DNA of 64,000 bases from Promicromonospora soli. GTDB lineage: Bacteria; Actinomycetota; Actinomycetes; Actinomycetales; Cellulomonadaceae. Position 1 is the stretch's first letter. Each line of letters begins with the position of its first letter. Location: assembly GCF_014653785.1 (NCBI RefSeq), contig NZ_BNAS01000002.1, positions 532,807-596,806 of the forward strand, written 5' to 3'. The translations under genes were made by a program, and so were the position numbers. Of the stretch, positions 42,987 through 51,531 are shown one piece after another. A model generated the notes under the pieces. That model was given only the letters and a program-made list of their open reading frames with translations. It was not told the DNA's origin and searched no databases.

Positions 42987-43223
42987 ATGGCGGAAGGCAA
43001 GAACGAATCGGTCGTGGTCCCGTCAACGAGGACGGGCCGGCCGCCGACGCGCGACCGTGCGTACGGCGTCGACGGGCTCTTCCGGTTCGACGCGCGCATC
43101 CCCGCTCCTCTGGCGAAGCGCCTCTACGAGTATGCGCAAGCCTGCGGTCGTCCGGTGACGGCCGTGCACGCAGACCTCCTTGCGCGCGCCCTCGACGACG
43201 TCGACGGAGGCGCCGTGGGCTGA
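42987..43223 (+). CDS. Small ribbon-helix-helix-like protein
   Basis: The 78-residue basic protein has a strand-helix-helix pattern (FRFDARIPAPLAKRLYEYAQ, then GRPVTAVHADLLARAL) resembling ribbon-helix-helix DNA-binding proteins such as antitoxins or transposon accessory regulators. ATG at 42987 follows GTGGGGAGC. It lies just upstream of, and in the same direction as, the Tn7-like operon. A near-identical copy at 37726/40416 is split by an insertion. A hairpin at about 43261-43281 (CCGAGAG with CTCTCGG) may terminate it. Confidence 0.65.
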   Translation: MAEGKNESVVVPSTRTGRPPTRDRAYGVDGLFRFDARIPAPLAKRLYEYAQACGRPVTAVHADLLARALDDVDGGAVG

Positions 43224-43357
43224 TCGCGTCGGCGCAGGACGCCGAAAACGCGAAACAGGCCCGAGAGCTACCAACTCTCGGACCCGATCGCCTCGCTGCA
43301 GCGGACCTCTACTTCCGCTGGTTCTGAAACACCCACCGCGCATTTGGGGGTACTTCT

Positions 43358-44170
43358 ATGTCTTCAGCACGTCCAGAGTGCTCTTCTGGAACTCCGTCCG
43401 TCAATCGCAACGACCGCCACAGCGTCGGGTCGACGACCAAGCCCAGGTCCACCGTCCTCACACTTCCGAAGACGACGTGGCGCATCCGCACGCTCACCGG
43501 CGGCGCGCACGAGTGGGACTGGCGCAGCGGCGCACCGCAGACTCGCGATCTCGCTCCTTCTCGCCGTCCTGCCGCTGACGCCATGTCGCGGCACGCACCC
43601 GTCCGGATGATGTCGCAGACCACCGGCGCATTTCTCCTGCTCGAGTCCGGTCTCGAGTACGAACTCGCACGCCAGCTCGACCGTGAACCGAACGTCGTCT
43701 GGCTCGTCGGTCAGCCACTCCTTCTGGAGTTCAAGGGCGGACCGCGGCACACACCCGACCTGCTGGCTGAGCACGCTGACGGTCGCGTCGTCGTCTGGGA
43801 CGCGCGCCCCGTCGAGAAGCGCGACGAGAAGTTCGAGCGGGTCGCGGAACTGACCGAGCGGGCCTGCGAGTCCGTCGGCTGGGAGTACGCGCTCTTCGAC
43901 TCCCCGGACACGACCGAGCAGCTCAACCTGTTCTGGCTCCGCAACTACCGGCACGCACCCGGATGGCCGCACCTGGATCTACGCCGCCACCTTCTCCGCC
44001 GGGCTGCGACGCCCGTATCCATCGGAGACGTCCTCGGTTCCGACCAGGGCGATGGCCACCTCACCGCGGTGATGTGGCACTTGCTGTGGACCGGCGAGCT
44101 GGTCATCGACATCAGCCAGCGCATCACCCCGGAGACGCTCGTGACCACATCGGAGGCAACCCGTGTTTGA
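43358..44170 (+). CDS. tnsA: TnsA-like transposase endonuclease subunit
   Basis: The 270-residue protein has the restriction-enzyme-like fold of TnsA, which cleaves the 5' ends of a Tn7-like transposon. Visible residues are Glu96/Glu100 (LLLESGLEYELARQLD), Asp134 (RHTPDLLAEHADG) and the last strand VVVWDARPVEK (148-154). In well-studied TnsA that last strand carries a catalytic Lys (usually in a VKP-like motif); here it reads DAR, so the Lys is replaced by Arg, or an alternative residue such as Lys154 serves. The tail is shorter than in Tn7 TnsA. It overlaps tnsB by eight bases. Confidence 0.85.
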   Translation: MSSARPECSSGTPSVNRNDRHSVGSTTKPRSTVLTLPKTTWRIRTLTGGAHEWDWRSGAPQTRDLAPSRRPAADAMSRHAPVRMMSQTTGAFLLLESGLEYELARQLDREPNVVWLVGQPLLLEFKGGPRHTPDLLAEHADGRVVVWDARPVEKRDEKFERVAELTERACESVGWEYALFDSPDTTEQLNLFWLRNYRHAPGWPHLDLRRHLLRRAATPVSIGDVLGSDQGDGHLTAVMWHLLWTGELVIDISQRITPETLVTTSEATRV

Positions 44171-46385
44171 GAACAGGCTCACCGTCGAGGCCGGCACCAT
44201 GGTCCTCACCGATGACGGCACCTCCCTCGTGCTCAAGGTTGACCGCGCAGGCATCGAGCTGCGCGACGCCCGCGGCCGGGTCAGCTGGGTTGACTGGCCT
44301 GACCTCGGCACGGTCGAGCCGATCGATGGCAGCCAGCCCGACGACGCGCCAGCGCTGCGCAGCTTTGCAGAAGACTGGGAACGGCTCGACAAGACGACTC
44401 GCGAGGAGGCGTACTTCCGCCTCGGCATCGTCCAGGAGATCCGCACCGGCTACCGGCACGGCCACGCGGAACTCGCGCTGCCGGGCGAGCCGTCGGAACT
44501 CTTCGACCCGAACCGGGGTCTGTCGGTGCACGAGCGGTGCACGCGCATGGCCCAGCGCCTGGCTCACGAAGCGATGACCTCTCGCATGGGCACGGAGCGC
44601 CGAGCACCCTCAGTTCGCACGATCGAGCTCTGGGTGAACCGCTACGAGACCGGTGGCCTGCTCGGACTTGTCGACGGCCGGCGGGCCAAGCGCGTTGAGG
44701 TGTTCGCAACGCTGCCGCTGGAGTTCCGGCTCATCGGCGCGGAGGTGCTCGCCGAGTTCGACGGCAGCGTATCCACTGTCAACCGGCGCGAGGTCCGTCG
44801 CCGAATCAAGGAGCGCATGCACAAGGCGGACTTGGACAGCAAGGTCCCCAATCGCGTCGCCGGGCGCTACATCTCGCACCTGATGGACACCAAGGGCGGC
44901 ACCACGAGAGCGCAGCGATCCAACCACCTGCGCGGCATCTCGGGGACCGAGTCCTACCCCGGGATGGTGCCTGGCCAGGTGGTCGCGATCGACGTCACCC
45001 GGGCAGACGTGCTGGTGTGGTGCCCGGTTCGCGGCGCGGCGTGCAGCGTCGAGATCATCTCCGCGATCGACGTCGCCACCCGCATGATCCTCGCCTTGCG
45101 CGTCGTGCCGATGAGCGCCGACGCCCACGACGCCGCCATGCTCCTCTACGACGTCATGCGCCCCTTCTCTCAGGTCGTCGAGGGCACCACCGTCCACGAT
45201 TGGGCGTGGGCGGGTGTTCCGCAGGAGATCGAGTTCTACTCCGACACTGCGGACGCGAGCCCCGACTGTTCGGGCGTCGAGGTGACCTGCCCGCGGAGCT
45301 GCAGAAACATGCACATCGCGCCGGGACTCCAAGGCACGCACATGATCCCCGGGGTCAAGCCGTCGGCGATCCGGGCCGACCACGGCTCTATCTTCGTCTC
45401 CCAGGTGTTCCGTGACCTGCTGGCACGGTTCGGTATCGACCTGGCGCTGTCACGCACCCGGCGCCCGATCGACAACGGCATCCTGGAGCGGTACCACGAG
45501 ACCCTCCAGCGAGCTCTGCAGCAGCTCGCCGGCTACAAGGGCCGCAACCCGTCCGAGCGCGGACGCACAGTTGGCCTCAAAGGCTCCCATACCGAGGAAC
45601 CGCTCCTGACCGCGGCGGAGTTGGAGAAGTTCCTGCGCCGCTGGATCGCGCTCGACTATCACCGCAGCCCGCACACCGGGCTGCATCTGCCCGGTGCCGA
45701 GCACACCGACCTGCGCCCGATCGACATGTTCGACGCTCTGCTCAAGGTCACCGGGCGTCTCCACGTCCCGCAGCGGCCCGACCTGATCTTCGACTTCCTT
45801 CCCGTGCGATGGGGAACCGTCGGACAGTCGGGCGTCGAGTTCGCCGACCTCACGTACGACGGCCCCGAGCTGCACGGCCTGCGAGCCGTGCCCAAGGGCA
45901 CCTTCCGGGCCGAGGACCGAGCCATGCCGTTCCACTACGACCCGCACGACGTCACGAGGATCTGGTTTCGCCGCCCCGACACCGGGCGGATCGTGGAAGT
46001 GGCCTGGCGCAAGGCGTACCTGACCAAGGCGCCCCTGACGGAGGCACTCGCTCAGCATGTGCGCGGCGAGGTCCGGCGGCGCCCGGGCGGTGCCCACCTG
46101 TCCGTCACTGCTGCCGAGGACGAGATCATCAAGGAACTCGGCAACCTCCTGGACGGCATCGTTCCGAAGGACTGGAAGAAGAGGCTCTCCAGTGCGCGCC
46201 TTCGGTACGAGACCTCCCGGCGAGATCACTCCGAGTCGGAGATGGCGACGACAGTCGCCGAACTCGTCGCGAGCCAGACCCCGGTGCCAGCGACGCCGCC
46301 AGCACAGACGGAGAGGGACCTCTCGATCTGGGCGGACTCCTGGCCCTTCATGCCACCCGAGTCAGACGGGGGCGACGTCGCATGA
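44163..46385 (+). CDS. tnsB: TnsB-like DDE transposase
   Basis: The 740-residue transposase has N-terminal helix-turn-helix DNA-binding segments that recognise the transposon ends. An rve-type catalytic core follows, with Asp277 (VVAIDVTRADVLVW), Asp406 (IRADHGSIF) and Glu442 (DNGILERYHETLQRAL), giving DD35E spacing. A beta-barrel region (WFRRPDTGRIVEVAW) and a C-terminal tail thought to contact TnsC complete it. GTG at 44163 is preceded by GGAGG and overlaps the tnsA stop. It should cut and join the 3' ends. All three catalytic acids are present, so the enzyme looks active. Confidence 0.95.
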   Translation: MFENRLTVEAGTMVLTDDGTSLVLKVDRAGIELRDARGRVSWVDWPDLGTVEPIDGSQPDDAPALRSFAEDWERLDKTTREEAYFRLGIVQEIRTGYRHGHAELALPGEPSELFDPNRGLSVHERCTRMAQRLAHEAMTSRMGTERRAPSVRTIELWVNRYETGGLLGLVDGRRAKRVEVFATLPLEFRLIGAEVLAEFDGSVSTVNRREVRRRIKERMHKADLDSKVPNRVAGRYISHLMDTKGGTTRAQRSNHLRGISGTESYPGMVPGQVVAIDVTRADVLVWCPVRGAACSVEIISAIDVATRMILALRVVPMSADAHDAAMLLYDVMRPFSQVVEGTTVHDWAWAGVPQEIEFYSDTADASPDCSGVEVTCPRSCRNMHIAPGLQGTHMIPGVKPSAIRADHGSIFVSQVFRDLLARFGIDLALSRTRRPIDNGILERYHETLQRALQQLAGYKGRNPSERGRTVGLKGSHTEEPLLTAAELEKFLRRWIALDYHRSPHTGLHLPGAEHTDLRPIDMFDALLKVTGRLHVPQRPDLIFDFLPVRWGTVGQSGVEFADLTYDGPELHGLRAVPKGTFRAEDRAMPFHYDPHDVTRIWFRRPDTGRIVEVAWRKAYLTKAPLTEALAQHVRGEVRRRPGGAHLSVTAAEDEIIKELGNLLDGIVPKDWKKRLSSARLRYETSRRDHSESEMATTVAELVASQTPVPATPPAQTERDLSIWADSWPFMPPESDGGDVA

Positions 46386-47491
46386 ACGCGCGACGGCCTG
46401 TGAACACCGAGAGCGTCCTCAACGCCACCACGTGGCACAGGGAGGCTCGCAAGACCCCGGCGGCGCGGCCGCCCGTGCACACGGTCCATGATCTTCGTGC
46501 CATGCCACAGCGTGTACTTACGCGCTACATCCGCGATCGCGACGCGTGGATCAAGAACCTGGTGTTCCCTTGGGCGGCTGGCAACGAGGCAGTCTCCATG
46601 ATCGCCCAGGTCGTCGACGAGAATCAGTACGGGCCACCCGGAGCAAAGGAGATCGTCGCGATCACGGCTCCGTTCACGGCGGGGAAGTCGACGCTCGTGC
46701 GCGGCTGGGCCAACGGCTACTACCGGGAGCTGATCGGTGCGGCGATCCAGAGCGCCGCCCAGCCCACGTGGCGGCCCCGGCCCGGAGTGGAGGCCGTCCA
46801 TGCTCCGGTCGTGTGGATCGACCTCGGGTCGGCGAGCAAGCAGCGAACCCTGACCATGCAGATCCTCGACTACTTCGGGTACCCGATCTCAGGACGCATC
46901 CCCGACCTGATCGTCCGCTTCTCCCACGTAGTCGCGAACCACCAGGTGCGCCTGATCATCGTGGACGACATCCACCTACTCAAGGTCGACCAGCGCGACT
47001 CGCGACAGGTACTCGACCACCTCAAACACATCAACACCGTCCTCGGGCAGCAGGGCGGGTCGCTCGTCTTCGTCGGCAAGAAGGACAACAAAGACGGCCT
47101 GGTCTTCAACGACCCTCAGCTCGCAGGTCGCCTGCAACTGAACGAGCTCCACACCTTCGCGGCCGACACCCCGAGCCAGGTCGCGGAGTGGCAGACGTTC
47201 CTGCACGGTGCCGAACACATGCTCCTGCCGTACCTGCCCGCTGCCTCGCCTGGACTCCTGGCCAGCACCCATGCTCCGCGGATCTGGCGGCGCACGCAGG
47301 GGTTCATTGGCGATACGGCAAAACTGCTCAAGCGCGCCACCATCCAGGCAGCGCTCGACGGGTCGTGGACGATCACAGCAGGCCATCTGGATGCACAGCG
47401 GTTGTCGTTCAGGGCGACCACGAGGGAGCAGGCCCTCCGCGGCCGTCGGGCACCCGCTCCGGTTGAGCACAACGTGGAGGTGTCGGCATGA
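46382..47491 (+). CDS. tnsC: TnsC-like AAA ATPase
   Basis: The 369-residue regulator has Walker A at 97-104 (PFTAGKST) and Walker B at 191-196 (LIIVDD), then a sensor-like SLVFVGKKDN. TnsC proteins form filaments on target DNA and bridge the target selector (TniQ) to the transposase. The start ATG at 46382 overlaps the tnsB stop as ATGA. A longer open frame upstream runs antisense-like within tnsB and is not used. Its length is shorter than Tn7 TnsC (about 550) and closer to TniB-type or CAST TnsC. Confidence 0.92.
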   Translation: MNARRPVNTESVLNATTWHREARKTPAARPPVHTVHDLRAMPQRVLTRYIRDRDAWIKNLVFPWAAGNEAVSMIAQVVDENQYGPPGAKEIVAITAPFTAGKSTLVRGWANGYYRELIGAAIQSAAQPTWRPRPGVEAVHAPVVWIDLGSASKQRTLTMQILDYFGYPISGRIPDLIVRFSHVVANHQVRLIIVDDIHLLKVDQRDSRQVLDHLKHINTVLGQQGGSLVFVGKKDNKDGLVFNDPQLAGRLQLNELHTFAADTPSQVAEWQTFLHGAEHMLLPYLPAASPGLLASTHAPRIWRRTQGFIGDTAKLLKRATIQAALDGSWTITAGHLDAQRLSFRATTREQALRGRRAPAPVEHNVEVSA

Positions 47492-49017
47492 CTGAGCAAC
47501 TGCTCCCGGTGCGACCCGACCCGGAAGCAGGCGAAGACCTCTACTCGTTGGCTGAACGGACGGCCGCCATGAACGGTATGCACCTTGCAGCGCTCGGTCT
47601 CACGCCCAGGACCTTGGTCCGGCGCTCCGCCAACCCAGCAGTGGTCGACCGCCTGTGCTTCGCGCTCGGGCTGAGCGCGAGCACTGCGAAGGCAATGACG
47701 GTCGACGTCTACCCGCGCTCGGTCGCAGGCCGGCCGGGCCACTCCCAGTCGCGGAGTTGGCGGCTGCCGGGCGTGCAGTGGACGTGCCCACGATGCACCT
47801 CGAGGACGGGCATCTACCTGCGCGACTGGCAGCTCGCGCTTCATCCTCTGTGCGTCGAATGCCCGTCGCTGCTTGAGCGGCCCGACGATCCGTGGTCCGA
47901 TGCCGAGCAGCCCGACCGGCGGGCCGTGGCGACTCAGCGTCGCCTCGCCGGCACCCTGGCGAAGGCGCGCACAAGCCCTCTGGACGCGAAGCAGCTCCGG
48001 CGCCTGTACACGCTCATCACGCTGATCGCGTTCACGGCCGACGACGAGTGGCCCTTGCTGCTCGGGTGGGAGGCCGAGGTGCGCGAGGCACTCACGGACC
48101 GGCACCGCGACTGGACCAAGCGGCCCGCAGCCCAGCCGTCCCATGCCGCAGTGCTAGTTCTGGAGTGCTCACGCGCGCTGGGGGACCGCCAGTCTCGGCG
48201 TCGGCTGGTGCAGGAGGGGTGGGAGCGACTCAGTGACGATCCAGTACTGGCCAGGTACGGCCAGCGGGGCGACTGGAACAGCCTGCTGCCTGACATCAAC
48301 GCCGACGCCCCGAGCAGCGGGATCCCCGTCTGGGACGTCGACGCCTGGCGGCGGTACCGGGCCCTGGCGCACGACCTCGTAGACCTGCAGGAAGGGACGG
48401 GACTGCGCGCCGACCACGTCCCTGCCTGGGACCTGCGGCCAGGGGAGATTTTCGCCCCGCCCGAGGACGACCTGGCGCAGCGGGTCGAGGTCGCCGTCAC
48501 GACGCACATGCTCGTGGCCGGCCCGGTGCACAACAAGGACACCGAGCGCCGGTCCCGAATCGCACTGGGCGTCACAGGGTCGGGCTGGACGACACGCCGC
48601 CTCGCATACGGGCGCGGCATCGCCTCCACGGCCGCGAACGAGATCCGGCAGCTCGCCCAGGCGCTCGTCGAGGACGGTCTGGTCGACTACGCCGAGCGAC
48701 GTCGTCACCTCGGCGAGGCACCCGGGCTGACCCGCCACCTGCAGGGCCTCTTCCAGTCGTGGAACCCGTATGCCCCTGTGCCGATGGAGGCCGTCGAGAC
48801 GTGGCTATGGGTCGCGATGACACGCAGCCCACCTGCGGAGGGCTTCCTCCTCGACTCCGCACTCGAGCTCGATCGACGCCTCGACCCCGAACAGCGGATG
48901 GTCCTGCATCAGGCGGTGGTGGAGTACCTCGCGGACGTCGCTGAGCCTGACCTGCTCGTTGCCGAGCGCGAGCACGACGATGTTGTTGTCGCCGACGTGT
49001 GGGAGGTCGGCGCATGA
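47488..49017 (+). CDS. TniQ-family target selector, copy 1
   Basis: The 509-residue protein begins LLPVRPDPEAGEDLYSLAERTA, the typical TniQ start (PxPxEsLxSwl-like). It has the TniQ zinc ribbon with Cys100, Cys103, His119, Cys122 and Cys125 (WTCPRCTSRTG and HPLCVECP). TniQ/TnsD proteins choose the insertion site by binding DNA or partnering with other factors. It is coupled to tnsC by ATGA. The long C-terminal part has helix-turn-helix-like segments and may read a specific sequence. The target is unknown. Confidence 0.88.
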   Translation: MTEQLLPVRPDPEAGEDLYSLAERTAAMNGMHLAALGLTPRTLVRRSANPAVVDRLCFALGLSASTAKAMTVDVYPRSVAGRPGHSQSRSWRLPGVQWTCPRCTSRTGIYLRDWQLALHPLCVECPSLLERPDDPWSDAEQPDRRAVATQRRLAGTLAKARTSPLDAKQLRRLYTLITLIAFTADDEWPLLLGWEAEVREALTDRHRDWTKRPAAQPSHAAVLVLECSRALGDRQSRRRLVQEGWERLSDDPVLARYGQRGDWNSLLPDINADAPSSGIPVWDVDAWRRYRALAHDLVDLQEGTGLRADHVPAWDLRPGEIFAPPEDDLAQRVEVAVTTHMLVAGPVHNKDTERRSRIALGVTGSGWTTRRLAYGRGIASTAANEIRQLAQALVEDGLVDYAERRRHLGEAPGLTRHLQGLFQSWNPYAPVPMEAVETWLWVAMTRSPPAEGFLLDSALELDRRLDPEQRMVLHQAVVEYLADVAEPDLLVAEREHDDVVVADVWEVGA

Positions 49018-50642
49018 GCCCGCTCCCGGTGCGGTCCCAGCCCGCCGGAGGCCAGTGCATCACCGACTGGCTCGAGCACGTAGCGGAGGACAACGGTCTG
49101 CTGACCACCCAGCTCGAATCCGCACTCCGGCGGGGCGGGGGCATGACGCGCTTCCTGGCCGTGAAGCCCGACCACCGCACTCTCGCGTCGATCACCGACC
49201 TGACCGGCGCCCCGCAGCCTAAGGTCGTCGCGGGTACGTTGTCGCGCTTCGACGGCACCGCCCTCGATCTGGACGGGCTCGACCCGCGGCGGTGGTCGTC
49301 CTGGCGGAACGTCGCCGGGCGGGGCTGGTTCCGTCTGCGGGGCACCGCGGCATGCCCGGAGTGCCTGGCCGACGATGGCTGCTGGATGGTCGCCTGGCGG
49401 CTGCCCACTGTTACGGTCTGCACCCGGCACCGCAGGTACCTGATCGAGCGCTGCCCAGGCTGTGGACGACGGTTCGCCGACCACCCCCACGAGCCACTCC
49501 GGCACGGAGCCGGGACCTGCTGCCTCAACCCGATCGGTGAACGCACCGTGTGCGACCTCGACGTCTCGAGACTCGGCACGCGAATGGCTCAAGGTGACGA
49601 CCTCGCACGCCAGGAGCGGCACGATCTCGCATGTACCGGGACAGCGGTTGTCACGCTGGGCGAGTTGTCGCCCGTCAAGGAGTACCTGACCGACGTCCGG
49701 CATCTCTCGGTCCTGCTCCTGCACCTCGCGAGCCAGGCCGACGCCGAGAGCCTCGGCCCTTGGGTGGAGCCGATTCGAAGGGAAGCACGGGACACCCGGC
49801 GGGTGCGCTGGCACCTGTCACCGCCATCCGACCCGCGGGTCCGATCCGGCGTGCTGACCACCGCCGACGGGATCCTCGCCGCACCGACCGTGAGCGCTGC
49901 AGCAGACCTCCTGGCCCCATGGATCGAGACTGCACCCACCGGCACCGAGTCACGGCTGGCCTGGCTCGCCGACCGCACCACGATGACCCCGACCCTTAGC
50001 CGCCTCACCAGGGCAGCCCTCGCGCCGCACGAGCGCATCAGCACCCACCTACGCAGAACGATCAGTTCGATCGACCCGGCTCGGATCCCTCAGGTCGTCC
50101 CGGAACCGCTCTACCGTCGCCATGCCGTGCACTTGTTCACCACGAACAAGGGTGAGACGAACCGCTTGTTCGTCTCCCTCTGCCTGGCCCGACAGTCCGG
50201 CACGGCGACGTGGGCCAAGGCCGCTGAGCTCCTTGGCCTCGACGGCGACCTCGGCACCCGAACCGCGCGCAGCGTCACCGCCCGAAGCCGCCCCGACCCG
50301 CGAAACCTCACCACGGCACTCGACGCGATCCGCGCGGACCTGACAGGCAACTACAGGAGCCGTGAGCAACAGGTTCACGCCCTGATGAGAAGCGATACAT
50401 GGTTCGAGCAGTGGGCCGACGATCACCGCCCTGCAACGCGGGCGAGTTCCCACCCGTACGCGGTCAGCTACCTGTGGTGCTTGCACGCCGGCGGAATGCT
50501 GGCTACCAGCCCGGCGTGGACGACACCGCCACCCCGCCTCGTCCGCGTCGCCTACAGGCAGTTTGCAGCCTCCCTGCGCCCCTTGGCAGCCGCGGCTCTC
50601 CTCGCAGCAGCACGAACTCCGCCCGTAGGAGGCGCAGCGTGA
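49014..50642 (+). CDS. TniQ-family target selector, copy 2
   Basis: The 542-residue protein is a second, clearly different TniQ member. It starts PLPVRSQPAGGQCITDWLEHVAEDN and carries Cys114/Cys117 and Cys136/His139 (ACPECLADDGCW, VCTRHRRYLIERCPGCG). A long helical C-terminal region follows. In Tn7-like transposons with two TniQ-type proteins, one usually guides insertion into a fixed chromosomal site and the other an alternative target. The ATGA overlap with copy 1 indicates one operon. Which copy targets what cannot be seen here. Confidence 0.88.
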   Translation: MSPLPVRSQPAGGQCITDWLEHVAEDNGLLTTQLESALRRGGGMTRFLAVKPDHRTLASITDLTGAPQPKVVAGTLSRFDGTALDLDGLDPRRWSSWRNVAGRGWFRLRGTAACPECLADDGCWMVAWRLPTVTVCTRHRRYLIERCPGCGRRFADHPHEPLRHGAGTCCLNPIGERTVCDLDVSRLGTRMAQGDDLARQERHDLACTGTAVVTLGELSPVKEYLTDVRHLSVLLLHLASQADAESLGPWVEPIRREARDTRRVRWHLSPPSDPRVRSGVLTTADGILAAPTVSAAADLLAPWIETAPTGTESRLAWLADRTTMTPTLSRLTRAALAPHERISTHLRRTISSIDPARIPQVVPEPLYRRHAVHLFTTNKGETNRLFVSLCLARQSGTATWAKAAELLGLDGDLGTRTARSVTARSRPDPRNLTTALDAIRADLTGNYRSREQQVHALMRSDTWFEQWADDHRPATRASSHPYAVSYLWCLHAGGMLATSPAWTTPPPRLVRVAYRQFAASLRPLAAAALLAAARTPPVGGAA

Positions 50643-50992
50643 ACGCCCCAGGTCAGACGACGGCGCTGGGTGGCTCCCGATACAGCGACCAAACTGTGGT
50701 CCGGGCGTACGCCGAAGGACTGCTCGGTCGACGGCGCACTCCGCGCCCGGGCTGGGAGAAGGACGCCGCGTGCGTCGGCGACGAGCGCTTCTACGAGCGC
50801 GACACCGTGACGCCCGCTGTCGTCGCGCACCAACGACGAGTCTGCTCGGCATGCCCGGTCACGGCCGACTGCCTCCTCGACGCCCTGGCACACGAACGTG
50901 TCGAACCGGGCTGGCAGGTCAGCACCCGCGGCGGCCTCCTCGCCAGGGAACGCCGCCACCTCACCAAGCGCACCCGACCGGAGCAGTCATGA
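50639..50992 (+). CDS. WhiB-like iron-sulphur protein in the transposition operon
   Basis: The 117-residue protein has the WhiB cysteine pattern: Cys45, Cys69, Cys72 and Cys78 (DAACVGDER, VCSACPVTADCLL), which would hold a [4Fe-4S] cluster. The usual G-I/V-W-G-G turn is degenerate (GWQVSTRGGLLARER), followed by a basic tail. WhiB proteins are actinobacterial redox or nitric-oxide sensitive regulators that act with sigma factors. GTG at 50639 is preceded by AGGAGG and overlaps tniQ copy 2. Co-transcription suggests it controls transposition genes or links them to cell state. Confidence 0.88.
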   Translation: MNAPGQTTALGGSRYSDQTVVRAYAEGLLGRRRTPRPGWEKDAACVGDERFYERDTVTPAVVAHQRRVCSACPVTADCLLDALAHERVEPGWQVSTRGGLLARERRHLTKRTRPEQS

Positions 50993-51291
50993 CCAGCTAC
51001 ATCGAGATCGCCAACCTCGGCCGCATCGCTCAGAAGGCCGTCCACGAACTCAAGATCTCCGGTGGACACGTCCCCATCACCCGCCTCGGACAGCCCACCG
51101 GCTCCCACCTCACCGTGGCGAAGCCCGCCGCACCCCTCGCGTTGCCAGACGCGATCGAGGAGGCAGCCCGACTCCTTGCCGCGTTTGATGACGTTCCGCC
51201 CGAGGACATGACGGACACCTTCTACCTCCACGCGTACAACGAACTCACCATCGTGCTCGAGGACCTGCTCATGGCGCTGGGGGAGCCCTGA
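50989..51291 (+). CDS. Unknown 100-residue protein ending the Tn7-like operon
   Basis: It overlaps the whiB-like gene as ATGA, so it belongs to the operon. The N-terminal half is basic (IARIAQKAV-like start, GGHVPITRLGQPTGSHLTVAKP) and the C-terminal half acidic (FDDVPPEDMTDTFYLHAYNELT). I recognise no family. An acid/base split can indicate protein-protein or DNA contacts, but that is speculation. Confidence 0.65.
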   Translation: MTSYIEIANLGRIAQKAVHELKISGGHVPITRLGQPTGSHLTVAKPAAPLALPDAIEEAARLLAAFDDVPPEDMTDTFYLHAYNELTIVLEDLLMALGEP

Positions 51292-51448
51292 ACGCCTGCC
51301 CGAACCGCGTCGTCGCAGCCAAATCGAGGGGTCGCACACGTGTAGCGGACTACTGACGCCCCCGACCTCGCGCAAGCGCGTCTACCCGGTAACGGCGCAC
51401 CCAGCCCGCGGTCGGAGAGAGTGGCAGCCCGCTCAAGCCGGCCCGGTC

Positions 51449-51463
51449 CGAGGGAGACCCTCG
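51449..51463 (+). terminator. Possible terminator after the Tn7-like operon
   Basis: CGAGGG-AGA-CCCTCG is a perfect short palindrome in the gap after the operon. The rest of the 240-base gap up to the insertion element holds nothing I recognise. Confidence 0.45.
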
Positions 51464-51531
51464 CGCTGCGGGCGCGATGGGCCTCCCGCATCACGAGCCG
51501 GCGATCTTGCCCGTGGTGACCGACCGGCTTA

